DNA of 64,000 nucleotides from Edaphovirga cremea (GTDB lineage: Bacteria > Pseudomonadota > Gammaproteobacteria > Enterobacterales > Enterobacteriaceae), in assembly GCF_003332275.1 (NCBI RefSeq), contig NZ_QOVA01000018.1, positions 16,635 through 80,634 of the forward strand, given 5' to 3'. The position numbers and the translations under genes are program-made. A model generated the notes under the pieces. It searched no databases. It was not told the origin of the DNA and saw only the letters and a list, made by a program, of their open reading frames with translations. Positions 52,413-61,611 of the stretch are shown in pieces. The number at the start of each line of letters is the position of its first letter. Position 1 is the stretch's first letter.

Positions 52413-52443
52413 TGCGCCCGCTGGCAGAAGCCAGACGGGCGCG
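52413..52443 (-). terminator. Terminator of the aldehyde dehydrogenase gene
   Basis: GCGCCCG-CTGGC pairs with GCCAG-a-CGGGCGC around loop AGAA (about 52414-52442). Read on the minus strand, the tail ATTTCATTTTCTCTTTT is T-rich. It lies 30 bp after the stop at 52473. Confidence 0.8.
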
Positions 52444-52472
52444 ATACTCCGTTGATCTGTGGTGATACCCCG

Positions 52473-53849
52473 TTAACTTTTGGCGATAACGACCAGCTTC
52501 TGGTTCACAAACTCCTTGATCCCCAGATCGGACAACTCGCGACCATAGCCGGAGCGTTTCACCCCACCAAACGGCAGCTCTGGCGCCGTGTCCGTCAGTG
52601 AATTGATATACACCATACCGGTGTCGATGCGTGACGCCAGTTTCTTCGCCCGATCAATGTCAGGCGTAAAGATTGCGCCACCCAGCCCATAGTGTGAATC
52701 ATTGGCCAGCTTGACCAGTTCATCATCATTCTTGACGACATAGACCTGGGCAACGGGGCCGAAAAACTCGTCGAAATAGGCCGGATTTTTGCGTTCAATA
52801 TGCGTCAGGATGGTCGGTTCAAAGAAGTTGCCCGGATTATTGGCCACGGCTTTGCCGCCATAATGGATTTTCGCGCCATGTTTCACCGCGTCATCCACTT
52901 GCTTGACCAGACCTTTCAGCGCGTCGGCTGATGAGAGTGGGCCGAGCGTGGTGCTCTCATCCATAGGGTCGCCAATCTTCACCGCTTTGAACTGCGCAGT
53001 AAATTTCTCCAGGAATTTGTCGGCGACTTTTTCATGCACAATAAAACGCTTGGCCGCAGTACATACCTGACCCGCATTATTGAGTCGGGCCTGCGCCCCG
53101 ATTTTGGCGGCTTTATCCAGATCGCTGTCCTCGAGAACGGCAAAAATATCGTTGCCACCAAGTTCCAGCGTGGACTTCTTCAACTTGCTAGCCGCGCGGG
53201 CAGCGACAATACTCCCGGCTTTTTCGGAGCCGGTCAGCGCGACGCCCTGCACGCGGTCGTCGTCAATCAATGCAGCCACCTGATCCTGCGAGATAAACAG
53301 GTTGGTGTAGGCACCTTTTGGCGCACCGGCTTCGGTCACCAGTTTTTCAAAGGTTTCAGCACAATGAGGCACGATCCCGGCGTGCTTCACCAGAATTGAG
53401 TTACCCGCAGCCAGATTCGGTGCCAGTACGCGCATCAGTTGGTAATACGGGAAGTTCCACGGCTCGACAGCAACCAGAACGCCCACCGGGCTGTTCTCGA
53501 CCCAGGCTTCACCGAGATCCGACGGATATTTCACCGGTTTCAGAAATTCCTCAGCATTGTCAGCGTAATATCTGGCGATTTCCGCGCAGAGTTTCACTTC
53601 GCCACGGCTCTGCTGGATCAGTTTGCCCATCTCTTCACTGGCGATTTTTGCCAATTCCTCAACGCGGGAGGAGATGATTTCAGACAGCTTACGCAGCACC
53701 TGCAAACGCGGTTTGATATCACCCTGTGCCCAGTCGGATTTGTATAACTCATGAGCCGTTGTCAGTGCCTGCTCCACCTGCTGGTCATTATGAGTCTGGT
53801 ACTCTTTGATGAGCTTATTGTTGAACGGATTGACGGTCTGGTAAGGCAT
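52473..53849 (-). CDS. NAD(P)-dependent aldehyde dehydrogenase, succinate-semialdehyde type
   Basis: Cytoplasmic aldehyde dehydrogenase of 458 residues, most like the Sad/YneI succinate-semialdehyde dehydrogenases, which oxidise succinate semialdehyde to succinate. Family motifs are complete: catalytic-region Asn in EPWNFPYYQL, Glu in TLELGGND, nucleophilic Cys in NNAGQVCTAAKR, and NFFEPTIL. LPFGGVKRSGYGREL and EFVNQKLV occur near the C-terminus. The start at 53849 gives MPYQTVNPFNNKLIKEYQ with GGAG just upstream on its strand. The gene stands alone between a terminator and the 53850-54174 gap. Substrate is inferred from family only. Confidence 0.85.
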   Translation of the reverse strand: MPYQTVNPFNNKLIKEYQTHNDQQVEQALTTAHELYKSDWAQGDIKPRLQVLRKLSEIISSRVEELAKIASEEMGKLIQQSRGEVKLCAEIARYYADNAEEFLKPVKYPSDLGEAWVENSPVGVLVAVEPWNFPYYQLMRVLAPNLAAGNSILVKHAGIVPHCAETFEKLVTEAGAPKGAYTNLFISQDQVAALIDDDRVQGVALTGSEKAGSIVAARAASKLKKSTLELGGNDIFAVLEDSDLDKAAKIGAQARLNNAGQVCTAAKRFIVHEKVADKFLEKFTAQFKAVKIGDPMDESTTLGPLSSADALKGLVKQVDDAVKHGAKIHYGGKAVANNPGNFFEPTILTHIERKNPAYFDEFFGPVAQVYVVKNDDELVKLANDSHYGLGGAIFTPDIDRAKKLASRIDTGMVYINSLTDTAPELPFGGVKRSGYGRELSDLGIKEFVNQKLVVIAKS

Positions 53850-54174
53850 GAATGGCTCCTTGGTTCGGATTCACGTTGACGGATGGCGTGTCTCTCATTG
53901 CTGACATCGGCCAAACGCCGGTATCCCGCTGCGTTATTTTCAACGACTTACTGCTTGCAGCAGCGGCCAGACAATAAGCATAGATGATAAAAAGGCACTT
54001 TTGCGCCGTGGAAACGTTCACTAACACTCGCATAACAGCGATCTCGGTGAAGAGCATTAACTGTCTGCTGTGCGGGGATCCTCTGAATGTGAATTATTCT
54101 AAGAACATTCTTTACAGCGGGCCCCACGGGATCCATTATTTCGCGGGCTTAAATGAAACAGATAGGAACAGCGC
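53850..54174. other. Intergenic region between aldehyde dehydrogenase and ddlA
   Basis: No gene is seen. The stretch probably holds divergent promoters for the two flanking genes. GAATGT (54085-54090) and ACATTC (54105-54110) form a short inverted repeat near a TATTCT hexamer, upstream of ddlA. Confidence 0.35.
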
Positions 54175-55272
54175 GTGACAAAAATTCGGGTAGGGGTCAT
54201 TTTCGGCGGTAAATCGGCAGAACATGAAGTCTCTTTGCAGTCGGCAAAGAACATTGTGGATGCCATTGATAAAGAGAAGTTCGACGTGACGCTGCTGGGG
54301 ATCGACAAACAGGGGCAATGGCATATCAATGATGCCTCCAATTATCTGCTGAACGCAGAAGATCCCACGCTGATTGCGCTTAACCGCTCCAATCAAAATG
54401 TCGCGCTGATCCCAGGGCAGACGCAGCATCAACTGATCGAAAGCCATAGCGCCAGTGCGCTGACGCAACTGGACGTGATTTTCCCTATCGTTCACGGCAC
54501 ATTGGGTGAAGATGGCTCATTGCAGGGGCTGTTGCGCATGGCGAATATGGCCTTTGTGGGCGCAGGCGTTTTGGGTTCAGCCGTCAGCATGGACAAGGAC
54601 GTCACCAAACGCTTGCTGCGCGATGCCGGATTGCTGGTCGCTCCCTTTGTTACCCTGACGCGATCCAATCGCCATCGCCACACTTTTGCCAGCGTCAGTG
54701 GCGAACTGGGTTTGCCGCTGTTTATCAAACCGGCCAATCAGGGTTCTTCCGTCGGCGTGAGCAAGGTGCATGACGAGGCCGACTATTTGCGCGCGGTAGA
54801 CCTGGCTTTCAGTTTCGATCACAAGGTGCTGGTGGAATCCGCGATTGTCGGGCGTGAAATCGAATGCGCGGTATTGGGCAACGATCGGCCACAGGCCAGC
54901 GTGTGTGGTGAAATCGTTCTCAGCGATGAGTTTTACTCTTACGATACCAAATACATTAATGAGCAGGGGGCAGCGGTGGCGGTTCCGGCAGACTTATCGC
55001 CAGAACTGAACGATCGTATCCGTGAGGTGGCGATCCGCGCCTTCCAGGTACTGGAGTGCGCCGGTATGGCGCGTGTTGATGTTTTCCTGACCAGACAGGG
55101 TGATGTCGTTATCAATGAAATCAATACGCTACCCGGTTTCACCAACATCAGTATGTACCCTAAACTGTGGGCGGCCAGCGGCCTGGGCTATCCGCAATTG
55201 ATCACTACGTTGATTGAACTGGCGCTGGAACGTCATCAGCAAGATAGCGGATTGCAAAGCTCGGTGCGCTGA
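54175..55272 (+). CDS. ddlA: D-alanine--D-alanine ligase A
   Basis: ATP-grasp ligase making the D-Ala-D-Ala dipeptide for peptidoglycan. The 365-residue length matches DdlA (364 in E. coli) rather than DdlB (306). The start is GTG at 54175 with AGGAAC upstream, giving [20 protein letters not shown]. Conserved motifs are [56 protein letters not shown] and the metal-binding [16 protein letters not shown] hairpin ATGGCTCCT/AGGAGCCAT at 55309-55336 follows, without a T-run. Confidence 0.95.
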   Translation: MTKIRVGVIFGGKSAEHEVSLQSAKNIVDAIDKEKFDVTLLGIDKQGQWHINDASNYLLNAEDPTLIALNRSNQNVALIPGQTQHQLIESHSASALTQLDVIFPIVHGTLGEDGSLQGLLRMANMAFVGAGVLGSAVSMDKDVTKRLLRDAGLLVAPFVTLTRSNRHRHTFASVSGELGLPLFIKPANQGSSVGVSKVHDEADYLRAVDLAFSFDHKVLVESAIVGREIECAVLGNDRPQASVCGEIVLSDEFYSYDTKYINEQGAAVAVPADLSPELNDRIREVAIRAFQVLECAGMARVDVFLTRQGDVVINEINTLPGFTNISMYPKLWAASGLGYPQLITTLIELALERHQQDSGLQSSVR

Positions 55273-55308
55273 TTCAGTCTGGCTGAGAGGTGTTATACCC
55301 GATGAACG

Positions 55309-55336
55309 ATGGCTCCTATATGACGCCAGGAGCCAT
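55309..55336 (+). terminator. Hairpin downstream of ddlA
   Basis: ATGGCTCCT (55309-55317), 10-base loop, AGGAGCCAT (55328-55336). It lies 37 bp after the ddlA stop and before the convergent LysR gene. The following bases (TAACGCTAAAAAAT) are not a good uridine tract, so termination strength is uncertain. Confidence 0.5.
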
Positions 55337-55396
55337 TAACGCTAAAAAATATAAGGATAAGCCATCAGATGTGATAGTGAAATTTGCGCAACAATC

Positions 55397-56362
55397 TCAG
55401 TCGACTATCAGAAAATATTGCTCATTAAGCCAGGGGATATTTTCCTGCAATACTGGATAGACCCGCTGTTTCAATTCATCGGTCACGATTTTTTTGATTA
55501 TATGAGCGATATGATGTGACTCTTGTTTTCGGACATGAACGCCAATAGTCCGTGAGGGTGGCCAGTGCTTGAGAGGGTAAAATGAGAAATGGCGGGAAAG
55601 CTCATGGTGTTCATACAGACATAGTGGTGCAGTAATACACCAGCAATTTCCTCTGGCCATATATTTAAATAGCAGGCCATTTGTATCGTAATTACAGTGT
55701 GAGTTCGTGCTGATATTATTATGCTTGAGGTATTTATTGACCTGTAATTTCATATGCGTATTGTCGCTGTAACCAACAAATGTCAGCTCACTGGCAATCT
55801 CACCCAGAGTTTTATTTTTACCCGGATAATCTTTCGGTACAACCAGCATGAAATATTCTTTCATCAACGGCAGAGAAAAAACCATATCATCATTTGCGTA
55901 ATGCTCATCGATATTAATATCAACATCAATATCATAATTACGTAAGGCAATAGCCCCGTGCAATGACAAACCGGTACTGAAGGAAATATTATCGAATCCA
56001 TTCATCAGCTTTTCGCTAATGGGGAAAATAATCGGAGTTAAGCTGTCAAGCAACCGCAGTTTGATGCATCCATTATCCTGCTTGATCGCACGGATCATCC
56101 CGTCCATGCTGATGTTGATATTCTTTTTGAATTCCACGGCATGCTGATAGAAAGAACGGCCTTTACGCGTCAGGGTTAACGGACGCTCTTGTCGATCAAA
56201 CAAAATACAGTCGATAAGCTTCTCAAGCTGACGAATACTTTGCGTAATCGCCGACGGGGTGACACCCATTTGAGTCGCTGCAACCTTCATACTTCTGGCA
56301 TCAGCCGCAGCAATAAAAATATTAATATATTTCACAAAGATGAAGTTTTTATCTGCTGTCAT
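55397..56362 (-). CDS. LysR-family transcriptional regulator
   Basis: Probable regulator of the divergent ureohydrolase-lyase-Dcu operon. The start at 56362 (MTADKNFIFVKYINIFIAAA) gives 321 residues; a longer frame to 56425 lacks a family match. The winged helix is at about residues 10-65 (ARSMKVAATQMGVTPSAITQSIRQLEKLI, ILFDRQERPLTLTRKGRSFY). The effector domain is degenerate compared with common LysR proteins and rich in Ile/Asn/His. AT-rich codon use matches its divergent partners. LysR regulators typically control the divergently transcribed operon; 258 bp separate the two starts. Confidence 0.85.
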   Translation of the reverse strand: MTADKNFIFVKYINIFIAAADARSMKVAATQMGVTPSAITQSIRQLEKLIDCILFDRQERPLTLTRKGRSFYQHAVEFKKNINISMDGMIRAIKQDNGCIKLRLLDSLTPIIFPISEKLMNGFDNISFSTGLSLHGAIALRNYDIDVDINIDEHYANDDMVFSLPLMKEYFMLVVPKDYPGKNKTLGEIASELTFVGYSDNTHMKLQVNKYLKHNNISTNSHCNYDTNGLLFKYMARGNCWCITAPLCLYEHHELSRHFSFYPLKHWPPSRTIGVHVRKQESHHIAHIIKKIVTDELKQRVYPVLQENIPWLNEQYFLIVD

Positions 56363-56620
56363 TTTCGCCCCCAACAACTGAACAACCATACCCTCCCTAA
56401 CATCTGGCGGAATAATCATGAGCATCCAGGCCGTGACCCTCAGGCATTCACCTGATTAACAAAAACTATAACATGGAAGATGACGCGCTTGATAGGAGCG
56501 GGCTATCACAAATTTACAAGTTGAAAATAATCGCAGCGCCAATTTAGAAAAACTTAATTCGCATGACTCTCTCCCTAGGATTGATAGGGTAGTGGTACAT
56601 TCACAACCGGAGTTATTCTC
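56363..56620. promoter_or_regulatory. Divergent control region of LysR gene and catabolic operon
   Basis: This 258-bp region lies between the LysR and ureohydrolase starts and should contain both promoters and LysR sites. GGAG precedes the ureohydrolase ATG. I could not confidently mark a T-N11-A LysR box. Confidence 0.45.
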
Positions 56621-57577
56621 ATGTCGAATCCATTAACCATTCCCCCAAGAAAAGAGTTTTACAGCTTTTTCGATGCCCCCGTTGTCACTGATTTTGATAA
56701 CCTGGATGCGGATATTGCCATTCTAGGGCTTCCTTTTGGCGATCCTTATTCCATGGAGGAAACTATTAATGATCAGACGAATGCCCCGACAGCCATTCGC
56801 CGAGCATGGCAGCGCGCACTGCGTGGACTGGAGCGTTATGATTTTGAATTGGGTGGCCCTTTGCTGGATAACCAACCGATTAAAATAATCGATTGCGGCG
56901 ATATTCCCGGTAATCCACGAAATATGTTGGCGCATTATCAATTAGCCGAACAGGCGGTAAAAAAATTACTGGATGCCAATATATTACCGATTATTCTTGG
57001 TGGCGATCATGGTATCCCCATTCCGGTTTTTCGCGCCCTGAAAGACAAAGGCCCAATTACCCTGATCCATATTGACTCGCATCTTGACTGGCGGGATGAA
57101 GTAAATGGAGTACAGGAAGGGTATTCCAGCCCTATTCGTCGTGCCGCTGAAATGGATCATATTGATCAGATTTACCAGATAGGTCTACGCTCTGCGGGCA
57201 GTGCCCGTCCGCAAGAGGTGGAAGATGCCATTGCCTATGGTGCTCATCTTATTCCCGATATCGAATTACAACGTATCGGCATGGATGCGGTGCTGGAAAT
57301 GATCCCTGCCGGCGGTAATTATTATATCACCATTGATGCTGATGGTATGGATCCGACTATTATGCCTGCAGTTAATGGCCCTGCGCCGGGTGGTGTTACT
57401 TACCCACAAATACGTACCCTGATACAAGGGTTGGTAAAAAAAGGTCGGGTAGTCGGTATGGATATTGTGGAGATTACGCCAGCAAAAGATCTGAACAATA
57501 TCAGCTCAATTACTGCCGGACGTATTATCTGCAATTTAATTGGGATGGCAGTAAGGGCGGGCTATTTTAAAAAGTAG
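56621..57577 (+). CDS. Arginase/agmatinase-family ureohydrolase, substrate unknown
   Basis: Binuclear metal hydrolase of the arginase/agmatinase/formimidoylglutamase superfamily, 318 residues. Metal-ligand motifs are intact: GGDHGIP (about residue 125), LIHIDSHLDWRD (in place of the usual DAHxD), and TIDADGMDPTIMP. Members release urea or formamide from guanidino or formimino compounds. SHLDWRDEVNG and the substrate loop differ from what I recall of SpeB, so agmatine is not assured. It is the first gene of a three-gene unit with an aspartase-family lyase and a Dcu carrier. That context suggests a product feeding C4-dicarboxylate metabolism, e.g. aspartate from guanidinosuccinate or formiminoaspartate. 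This is inference. Confidence 0.8.
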   Translation: MSNPLTIPPRKEFYSFFDAPVVTDFDNLDADIAILGLPFGDPYSMEETINDQTNAPTAIRRAWQRALRGLERYDFELGGPLLDNQPIKIIDCGDIPGNPRNMLAHYQLAEQAVKKLLDANILPIILGGDHGIPIPVFRALKDKGPITLIHIDSHLDWRDEVNGVQEGYSSPIRRAAEMDHIDQIYQIGLRSAGSARPQEVEDAIAYGAHLIPDIELQRIGMDAVLEMIPAGGNYYITIDADGMDPTIMPAVNGPAPGGVTYPQIRTLIQGLVKKGRVVGMDIVEITPAKDLNNISSITAGRIICNLIGMAVRAGYFKK

Positions 57578-57650
57578 CCATTAAGCGGTAAAAATAAAAT
57601 CATTCCAAAAAATATTATTATCCTAAGATAACTAATAAGGGTCCTCTATT

Positions 57651-59078
57651 ATGCGTACCGAACATGACTGTTTAGGTGAGATGGATCTACCTGACTCTGT
57701 TTATTATGGTATTCAGACGGCGCGAGTATTGCAAAATTCCGCTATTTCCGGGATACCGGTAATTTATTATCCGTATCTTCATCAGCGACTGGCACAGATG
57801 AAAAAAGCTGCCGCCAGGGCAAATCATGCCATTGGTGCACTGGAACCAGAAATAATGACAAGCATTGTCTATGCCGTTGACAGAATTCTTACGGAAGACT
57901 GGAGGGCCCAATTCCCCCTGGATATGTATCAGGGTGGTGGATATACCTGCGTTAATATGAACATGAATGAAGTCATTGCGCATATTGCCAATGAAAAGTT
58001 GACGGGTCATAAAGGCTATGATCGGGTTCATCCTAATACCCATGTCAATATGGGTCAGTCAACCAATGACATGATTCCGTCAGCCATGAAACTGGCCATT
58101 GCCCCGGCACTCGATGCCCTCATCGTACCCCTGCAAGAACTTCATGAAGCATTAAAAGAAAAGCAGCAGGCTTTTTCCGGCGTGATAAAAGTTGGCAGAA
58201 CCTGCCTGCAGGATGCCGTCCCGATGACGTTAGGTCAGGAGTTCGGCGGCTACAGTCGTTTTGTCGAACGCCAGATTGCCCAACTCCACGCTCTGCGGGA
58301 TGCGTGTTTCAATTTAATTGTCGGCGCTACTGCCGTGGGTACTGGAATAGGGACATTCCCTGGTTATCAGGAGGCTTTTTATCACTATATCTCTGAAGAC
58401 TTACAGGAGAATATTCGTGCGGACTGCGACTTTTTTGATGGAATGCAAAATGATGATTTCTACCCTCAGGTTTCAGCTACACTAAAAACGACAGCGTGTG
58501 GCATCTCTAAAATCGCCAAAGATTTGCGTCTGTTGTCTTCGGGGCCAAGGTCGGGATTTGCAGAAATCACGCTACCCGCAGTGACCCCCGGTTCATCAAT
58601 AATGCCAGGCAAAATCAATCCGGTACTCCCTGAGCTCATGTCCCAGGCGGCCCAACAAATATGTGGTAATGATGTTGCGATTACCATGGGATTTGAACAG
58701 GGAGAATTAGAAATAAACGTCTGGGCACCGACCCTGTATAAAAACCTGTTTGAGTCATTTACGTTATTAACCAATGCACTGCCGCCTTTTACACAACGCT
58801 GTATTAAGGGAATAACAGCTAATACAGCTGTTTGCGAACAGAATGCTCACCAGACTCTGGCATTATCTACGGTAATCGCCGCTATCTGGGGATATGAAGA
58901 CGGTGTCCGTGTTTCTCAGTTTGCCTTTGAAAACAAACTTTCCGTCAAGGACGCTGTTTTACAAATGGGCATATTAAATCAACAGGATGCAGATTTTCTA
59001 TTAGATCCTCATTTATTAACTAATCCCGAAAAGATGTCAGAAGCCATTTCCCTATGGAGAAAAAATAAGATCCAATGA
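57651..59078 (+). CDS. Aspartase/fumarase-superfamily lyase, diverged
   Basis: 475-residue C-N or C-O lyase of the aspartase/fumarase superfamily, cytoplasmic tetramer expected. The signature GSSIMPGKINPV is complete and the STND segment is present. However, QGGGYTCVNMNMNE replaces aspartase QGGAGTSVNMNTNE, and GRTCLQDAVP has Cys where aspartase has Gln and fumarase has His. These lie in substrate-contact regions, so the substrate may not be aspartate itself. The protein aligns well elsewhere with AspA (LLSSGPRSGFAEITLP). AAGGG precedes the ATG at 57651, 73 bp after the ureohydrolase stop. The Dcu carrier follows after 102 bp. Confidence 0.82.
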   Translation: MRTEHDCLGEMDLPDSVYYGIQTARVLQNSAISGIPVIYYPYLHQRLAQMKKAAARANHAIGALEPEIMTSIVYAVDRILTEDWRAQFPLDMYQGGGYTCVNMNMNEVIAHIANEKLTGHKGYDRVHPNTHVNMGQSTNDMIPSAMKLAIAPALDALIVPLQELHEALKEKQQAFSGVIKVGRTCLQDAVPMTLGQEFGGYSRFVERQIAQLHALRDACFNLIVGATAVGTGIGTFPGYQEAFYHYISEDLQENIRADCDFFDGMQNDDFYPQVSATLKTTACGISKIAKDLRLLSSGPRSGFAEITLPAVTPGSSIMPGKINPVLPELMSQAAQQICGNDVAITMGFEQGELEINVWAPTLYKNLFESFTLLTNALPPFTQRCIKGITANTAVCEQNAHQTLALSTVIAAIWGYEDGVRVSQFAFENKLSVKDAVLQMGILNQQDADFLLDPHLLTNPEKMSEAISLWRKNKIQ

Positions 59079-59180
59079 TCATAGCCCTATAAAAATCATC
59101 ATTAAAAATAAGGATATATGCATCCATTTATCGATGCATATATCAATGGCTTTCTTTCATTCTATAAAGAGGAAGAAATT

Positions 59181-60500
59181 ATGTTTTTTATTGAGTTACT
59201 TATTGTATTGCTCACATTATGTCTGGGGGCCCGACTGGGGGGGATATTCATTGGTATGGCTGCCGGTGTTGGGCTAGGAATTCTGGTATTTATCTTCGGT
59301 CTGACGCCATCTTCCCCGCCGGTTGATGTCATGCTGATTATTATGGCGGTCGTTCTTGCAGCATCAACACTGCAAGCAGCCGGAGGCATGGATTACCTGG
59401 TAAAAATAGCCGAAAAAATCTTGCGTAAGAACCCCAGCCGCATCTCCTTTGTTGCACCGATGGTCGCTTATCTGTTTACGTTTTTATCCGGTACCGGCAA
59501 TGTGGCTTTCAGCATTCTGCCGGTGATTGCTGAAGTGGCCCGTGAATCAGGTGTCCGGCCAGAAAGACCGATGTCCATTTCAGTTATTGCCTCCCAACAA
59601 GCGATTACCGCCAGTCCTATCAGCGCAGCAATGGCCGCATTGATTGCTCTTCTGGCTCCTTTTGGTGTTGGTATGGGCAGCATCATGGCTATCTGTATTC
59701 CGGCAACGCTGATCGGTATTATTGCAGGCAGTTGCTACGCCTGTCGGGTGGGGAAAGAGTTGTGTGATGACCCGGAATATCTGCGTCGTTTGGAACAAGG
59801 TCTCATTGCCCCTCCCAGACAATCAACCACTGCGGCTCCCGAAATCTCAAAAAAAGCCAGGTTTTCAGTAATATTATTCGTTCTGGGTGCAGTGACCATC
59901 GTATTGATGGGAACCATTCCTTTTTTGCGCCCTGATTTTATCGTAGAGGGCAAAACGGTAAAAATGTCGATGACGCACACCATCGAAATTATTATGTTCA
60001 TTATTTCGGCTATTATGGTGCTGATCTGTAAACCTGACCTGGATAAGATTGTTTCTGGTTCGGTATTTAAAGCCGGGATGATGGGGGTGATCTGTATTTT
60101 CGGTCTGGCATGGATGGGCGATACGCTGGTGACCAATAATATGCCGTTCATCAAGGAAAATGTGCAGGATATAGTGACTGCCAATCCGTGGATGTTTGCG
60201 CTCGGATTATTCTTCGTTTCCGCATTAACGTTGAGTCAGGCTGCCACAACCCGGTTGTTAATTCCTCTGGGCATTGGCCTGGGGTTATCACCGTATGCCA
60301 TGGTTGCCTCCTGGCCAGCAGTAAATGGTTATTTCTTTATTCCAAGTTATGCCACATTGATTGCGGGGGTCTCTTTTGATACCACCGGTAGCACCAAGAT
60401 TGGCAAATATGTTTTTAACCATAGCTATATGATCCCAGGTTTGATTACTACCGTTGTCTGCGTCGCGGTAGGGTTTGGTCTGGCTTCAATTATTCTATAA
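59181..60500 (+). CDS. Anaerobic C4-dicarboxylate carrier, DcuA/DcuB family
   Basis: Inner-membrane carrier exchanging C4-dicarboxylates (fumarate, succinate, malate, aspartate). The start at 59181 (MFFIELLIVLLTLCLGARLG) has GAGGAAG upstream and gives 439 residues; an in-frame ATG at 59118 would add 21. Family signatures include PPVDVMLIIMAVVLAASTLQAAGGMDYLV, LSGTGNVAFSILPVIAEVA and RPERPMSISVIASQQAITASP. The C-terminus contains SGSTKIG-like FDTTGSTKIGKYVFNHSYMIPGL. Length and pattern agree with DcuB of E. coli (446 aa, recalled) though sequence is moderately diverged. It is the third gene of the unit and ends at a terminator at 60591. Confidence 0.9.
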   Translation: MFFIELLIVLLTLCLGARLGGIFIGMAAGVGLGILVFIFGLTPSSPPVDVMLIIMAVVLAASTLQAAGGMDYLVKIAEKILRKNPSRISFVAPMVAYLFTFLSGTGNVAFSILPVIAEVARESGVRPERPMSISVIASQQAITASPISAAMAALIALLAPFGVGMGSIMAICIPATLIGIIAGSCYACRVGKELCDDPEYLRRLEQGLIAPPRQSTTAAPEISKKARFSVILFVLGAVTIVLMGTIPFLRPDFIVEGKTVKMSMTHTIEIIMFIISAIMVLICKPDLDKIVSGSVFKAGMMGVICIFGLAWMGDTLVTNNMPFIKENVQDIVTANPWMFALGLFFVSALTLSQAATTRLLIPLGIGLGLSPYAMVASWPAVNGYFFIPSYATLIAGVSFDTTGSTKIGKYVFNHSYMIPGLITTVVCVAVGFGLASIIL

Positions 60501-60590
60501 GCGGAAATTAACTGTAACTATAAATTTTGCTGCGCATTTTTATATGACAATAATAGAATTGGAATAATGGAATCCTATTTTTCAGATGAG

Positions 60591-60620
60591 AAAAAGGCGG
60601 CAACCGCCGCCTCTTTTTCT
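60591..60620. terminator. Bidirectional terminator after dcu-type gene
   Basis: AGGCGG (60595-60600), loop CAACCG, CCGCCT (60607-60612), flanked by AAAA on the left and CTTTTTCTT on the right. It can end the rightward Dcu transcript and the leftward BhsA-like transcript. Confidence 0.8.
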
Positions 60621-60682
60621 TCATACCGCGCATTAATGCCACGCGTTAATATCACGCATTAATACTACATACAGCGTAACAA

Positions 60683-60937
60683 TTAATTATAAATTACTGC
60701 GGTACCGAACATACGGTCATTACCTGATGCTGAGGTGATGCGGTATGACGTTGCGCCTTGTGCTTCAGCTTTCTGGGCCAGTTTGCTTTCCAGGCTGCTC
60801 AGGTTGGAAGCATGTGCGCTTACCACACCGATTTTCTGGGCATTCAGTGGTGCGGAAGTCACTGGCTCAGCAGCCAAGGTAGCGAATGAAGCGGTAGAAA
60901 GAACAACTGCAGCGATAGCGATTTTCAAGTTTTTCAT
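60683..60937 (-). CDS. BhsA/McbA-like (DUF1471/YdgH family) exported protein 1
   Basis: Small periplasmic or outer-membrane-associated stress protein of the BhsA/McbA group, whose members influence biofilm and stress tolerance. The start at 60937 (MKNLKIAIAAVVLSTASFAT) gives 84 residues with a signal peptide ending near TLA-AEPV. The mature domain has KIGVVSAHASNLSSLESKLA and ends YRITSASGNDRMFGTAVIYN, the family C-terminus. A paralogue lies at 61145-61438. Upstream repeats TTAACGAT at 61007 and 61062 suggest a shared regulator. Confidence 0.85.
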   Translation of the reverse strand: MKNLKIAIAAVVLSTASFATLAAEPVTSAPLNAQKIGVVSAHASNLSSLESKLAQKAEAQGATSYRITSASGNDRMFGTAVIYN

Positions 60938-61006
60938 GATCTTATTCCCATTGATAAATGTGTTGTCACCCAACCGGGTGGTGTTCATGTTTGCGACGCT
61001 AATTAC

Positions 61007-61078
61007 TTAACGATCGATAACTAAATACTAATCTCATTTTTTCCGTGGTGCAAGTATTTTTTTAACGATCATTAATTA
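61007..61078. promoter_or_regulatory. Operator-like pair upstream of BhsA-like gene 1
   Basis: TTAACGATCGATAACTAA (61007-61024) and TTAACGATCATTAATTA (61062-61078) share a TTAACGAT core, 55 bp apart. The same layout recurs at 61499-61572, including an intervening GTGGxGCAAxTATTTTTT segment. It may be bound by the TetR regulator encoded at 61612. Confidence 0.6.
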
Positions 61079-61144
61079 TTTATCTGAGTGACGATTTCAG
61101 TCAGCACAAAGACGCTCTGGCGGCCTTTATGCCGAGAGGGTCAA

Positions 61145-61438
61145 TCAGTTGTAGATGACGCCGTTGGTATTGAGATGATTGTTGCCTGAGGCAGAAATAA
61201 TCCGGTACGCCACAGCATCACTGTCACCCGGTTTATGTGCCAGTTGTTGTTCAAGGCTGGAGAGCCTTGACGGTGTACTGTGTCCGGTGTTTATAGTCTG
61301 ACTATCCATGACTGCCGTGGTAATCTGTATCCGTGCCTGGCTGGCAAGGGGCAAGGCGAGAAGGGTTGCAGCAGCGAGGACCATTTTCAAGCTGTACATA
61401 CTGGTTGTTTGACTCTTCATTGCAGAGAAGTTTTTCAT
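61145..61438 (-). CDS. BhsA/McbA-like (DUF1471/YdgH family) exported protein 2
   Basis: Second paralogue of the DUF1471 pair, 97 residues from MKNFSAMKSQTTSMYSLKMV; a start at an inner ATG (MKSQTTSMYSLK or MYSLKM) would give a more typical signal peptide. Cleavage is expected near ASQARIQ. The conserved C-terminus is YRIISASGNNHLNTNGVIYN. The centre (SRLSSLEQQLAHKPGDSDA) matches paralogue 1. It is divergent from the tetR gene, with two TTAACGAT sites between. Duplication of gene and promoter together is likely. Confidence 0.82.
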   Translation of the reverse strand: MKNFSAMKSQTTSMYSLKMVLAAATLLALPLASQARIQITTAVMDSQTINTGHSTPSRLSSLEQQLAHKPGDSDAVAYRIISASGNNHLNTNGVIYN

Positions 61439-61498
61439 GATAAGGATTCCTGCACAACGACCAGATCTTGCGGATGGGGTGTTGCCGTGGTGATTTAG

Positions 61499-61572
61499 TT
61501 AACGATTAGTAATTAAATGTTAGGCTGTTCTCGACAGTGGCGCAACTATTTTTTATAATGATCGTTAATTTA
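61499..61572. promoter_or_regulatory. Operator-like pair between BhsA-like gene 2 and tetR
   Basis: TTAACGATTAGTAATTAA (61499-61516) and, in reverse orientation, TAATGATCGTTAATTTA (61556-61572). The latter contains the complement of the 61062 site core. Their position between the divergent genes suits autoregulation of the TetR gene and control of paralogue 2. Confidence 0.6.
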
Positions 61573-61611
61573 ATGTGCGGCGAAGTTGCTGTATCAATCA
61601 AGAGAGGGTGT

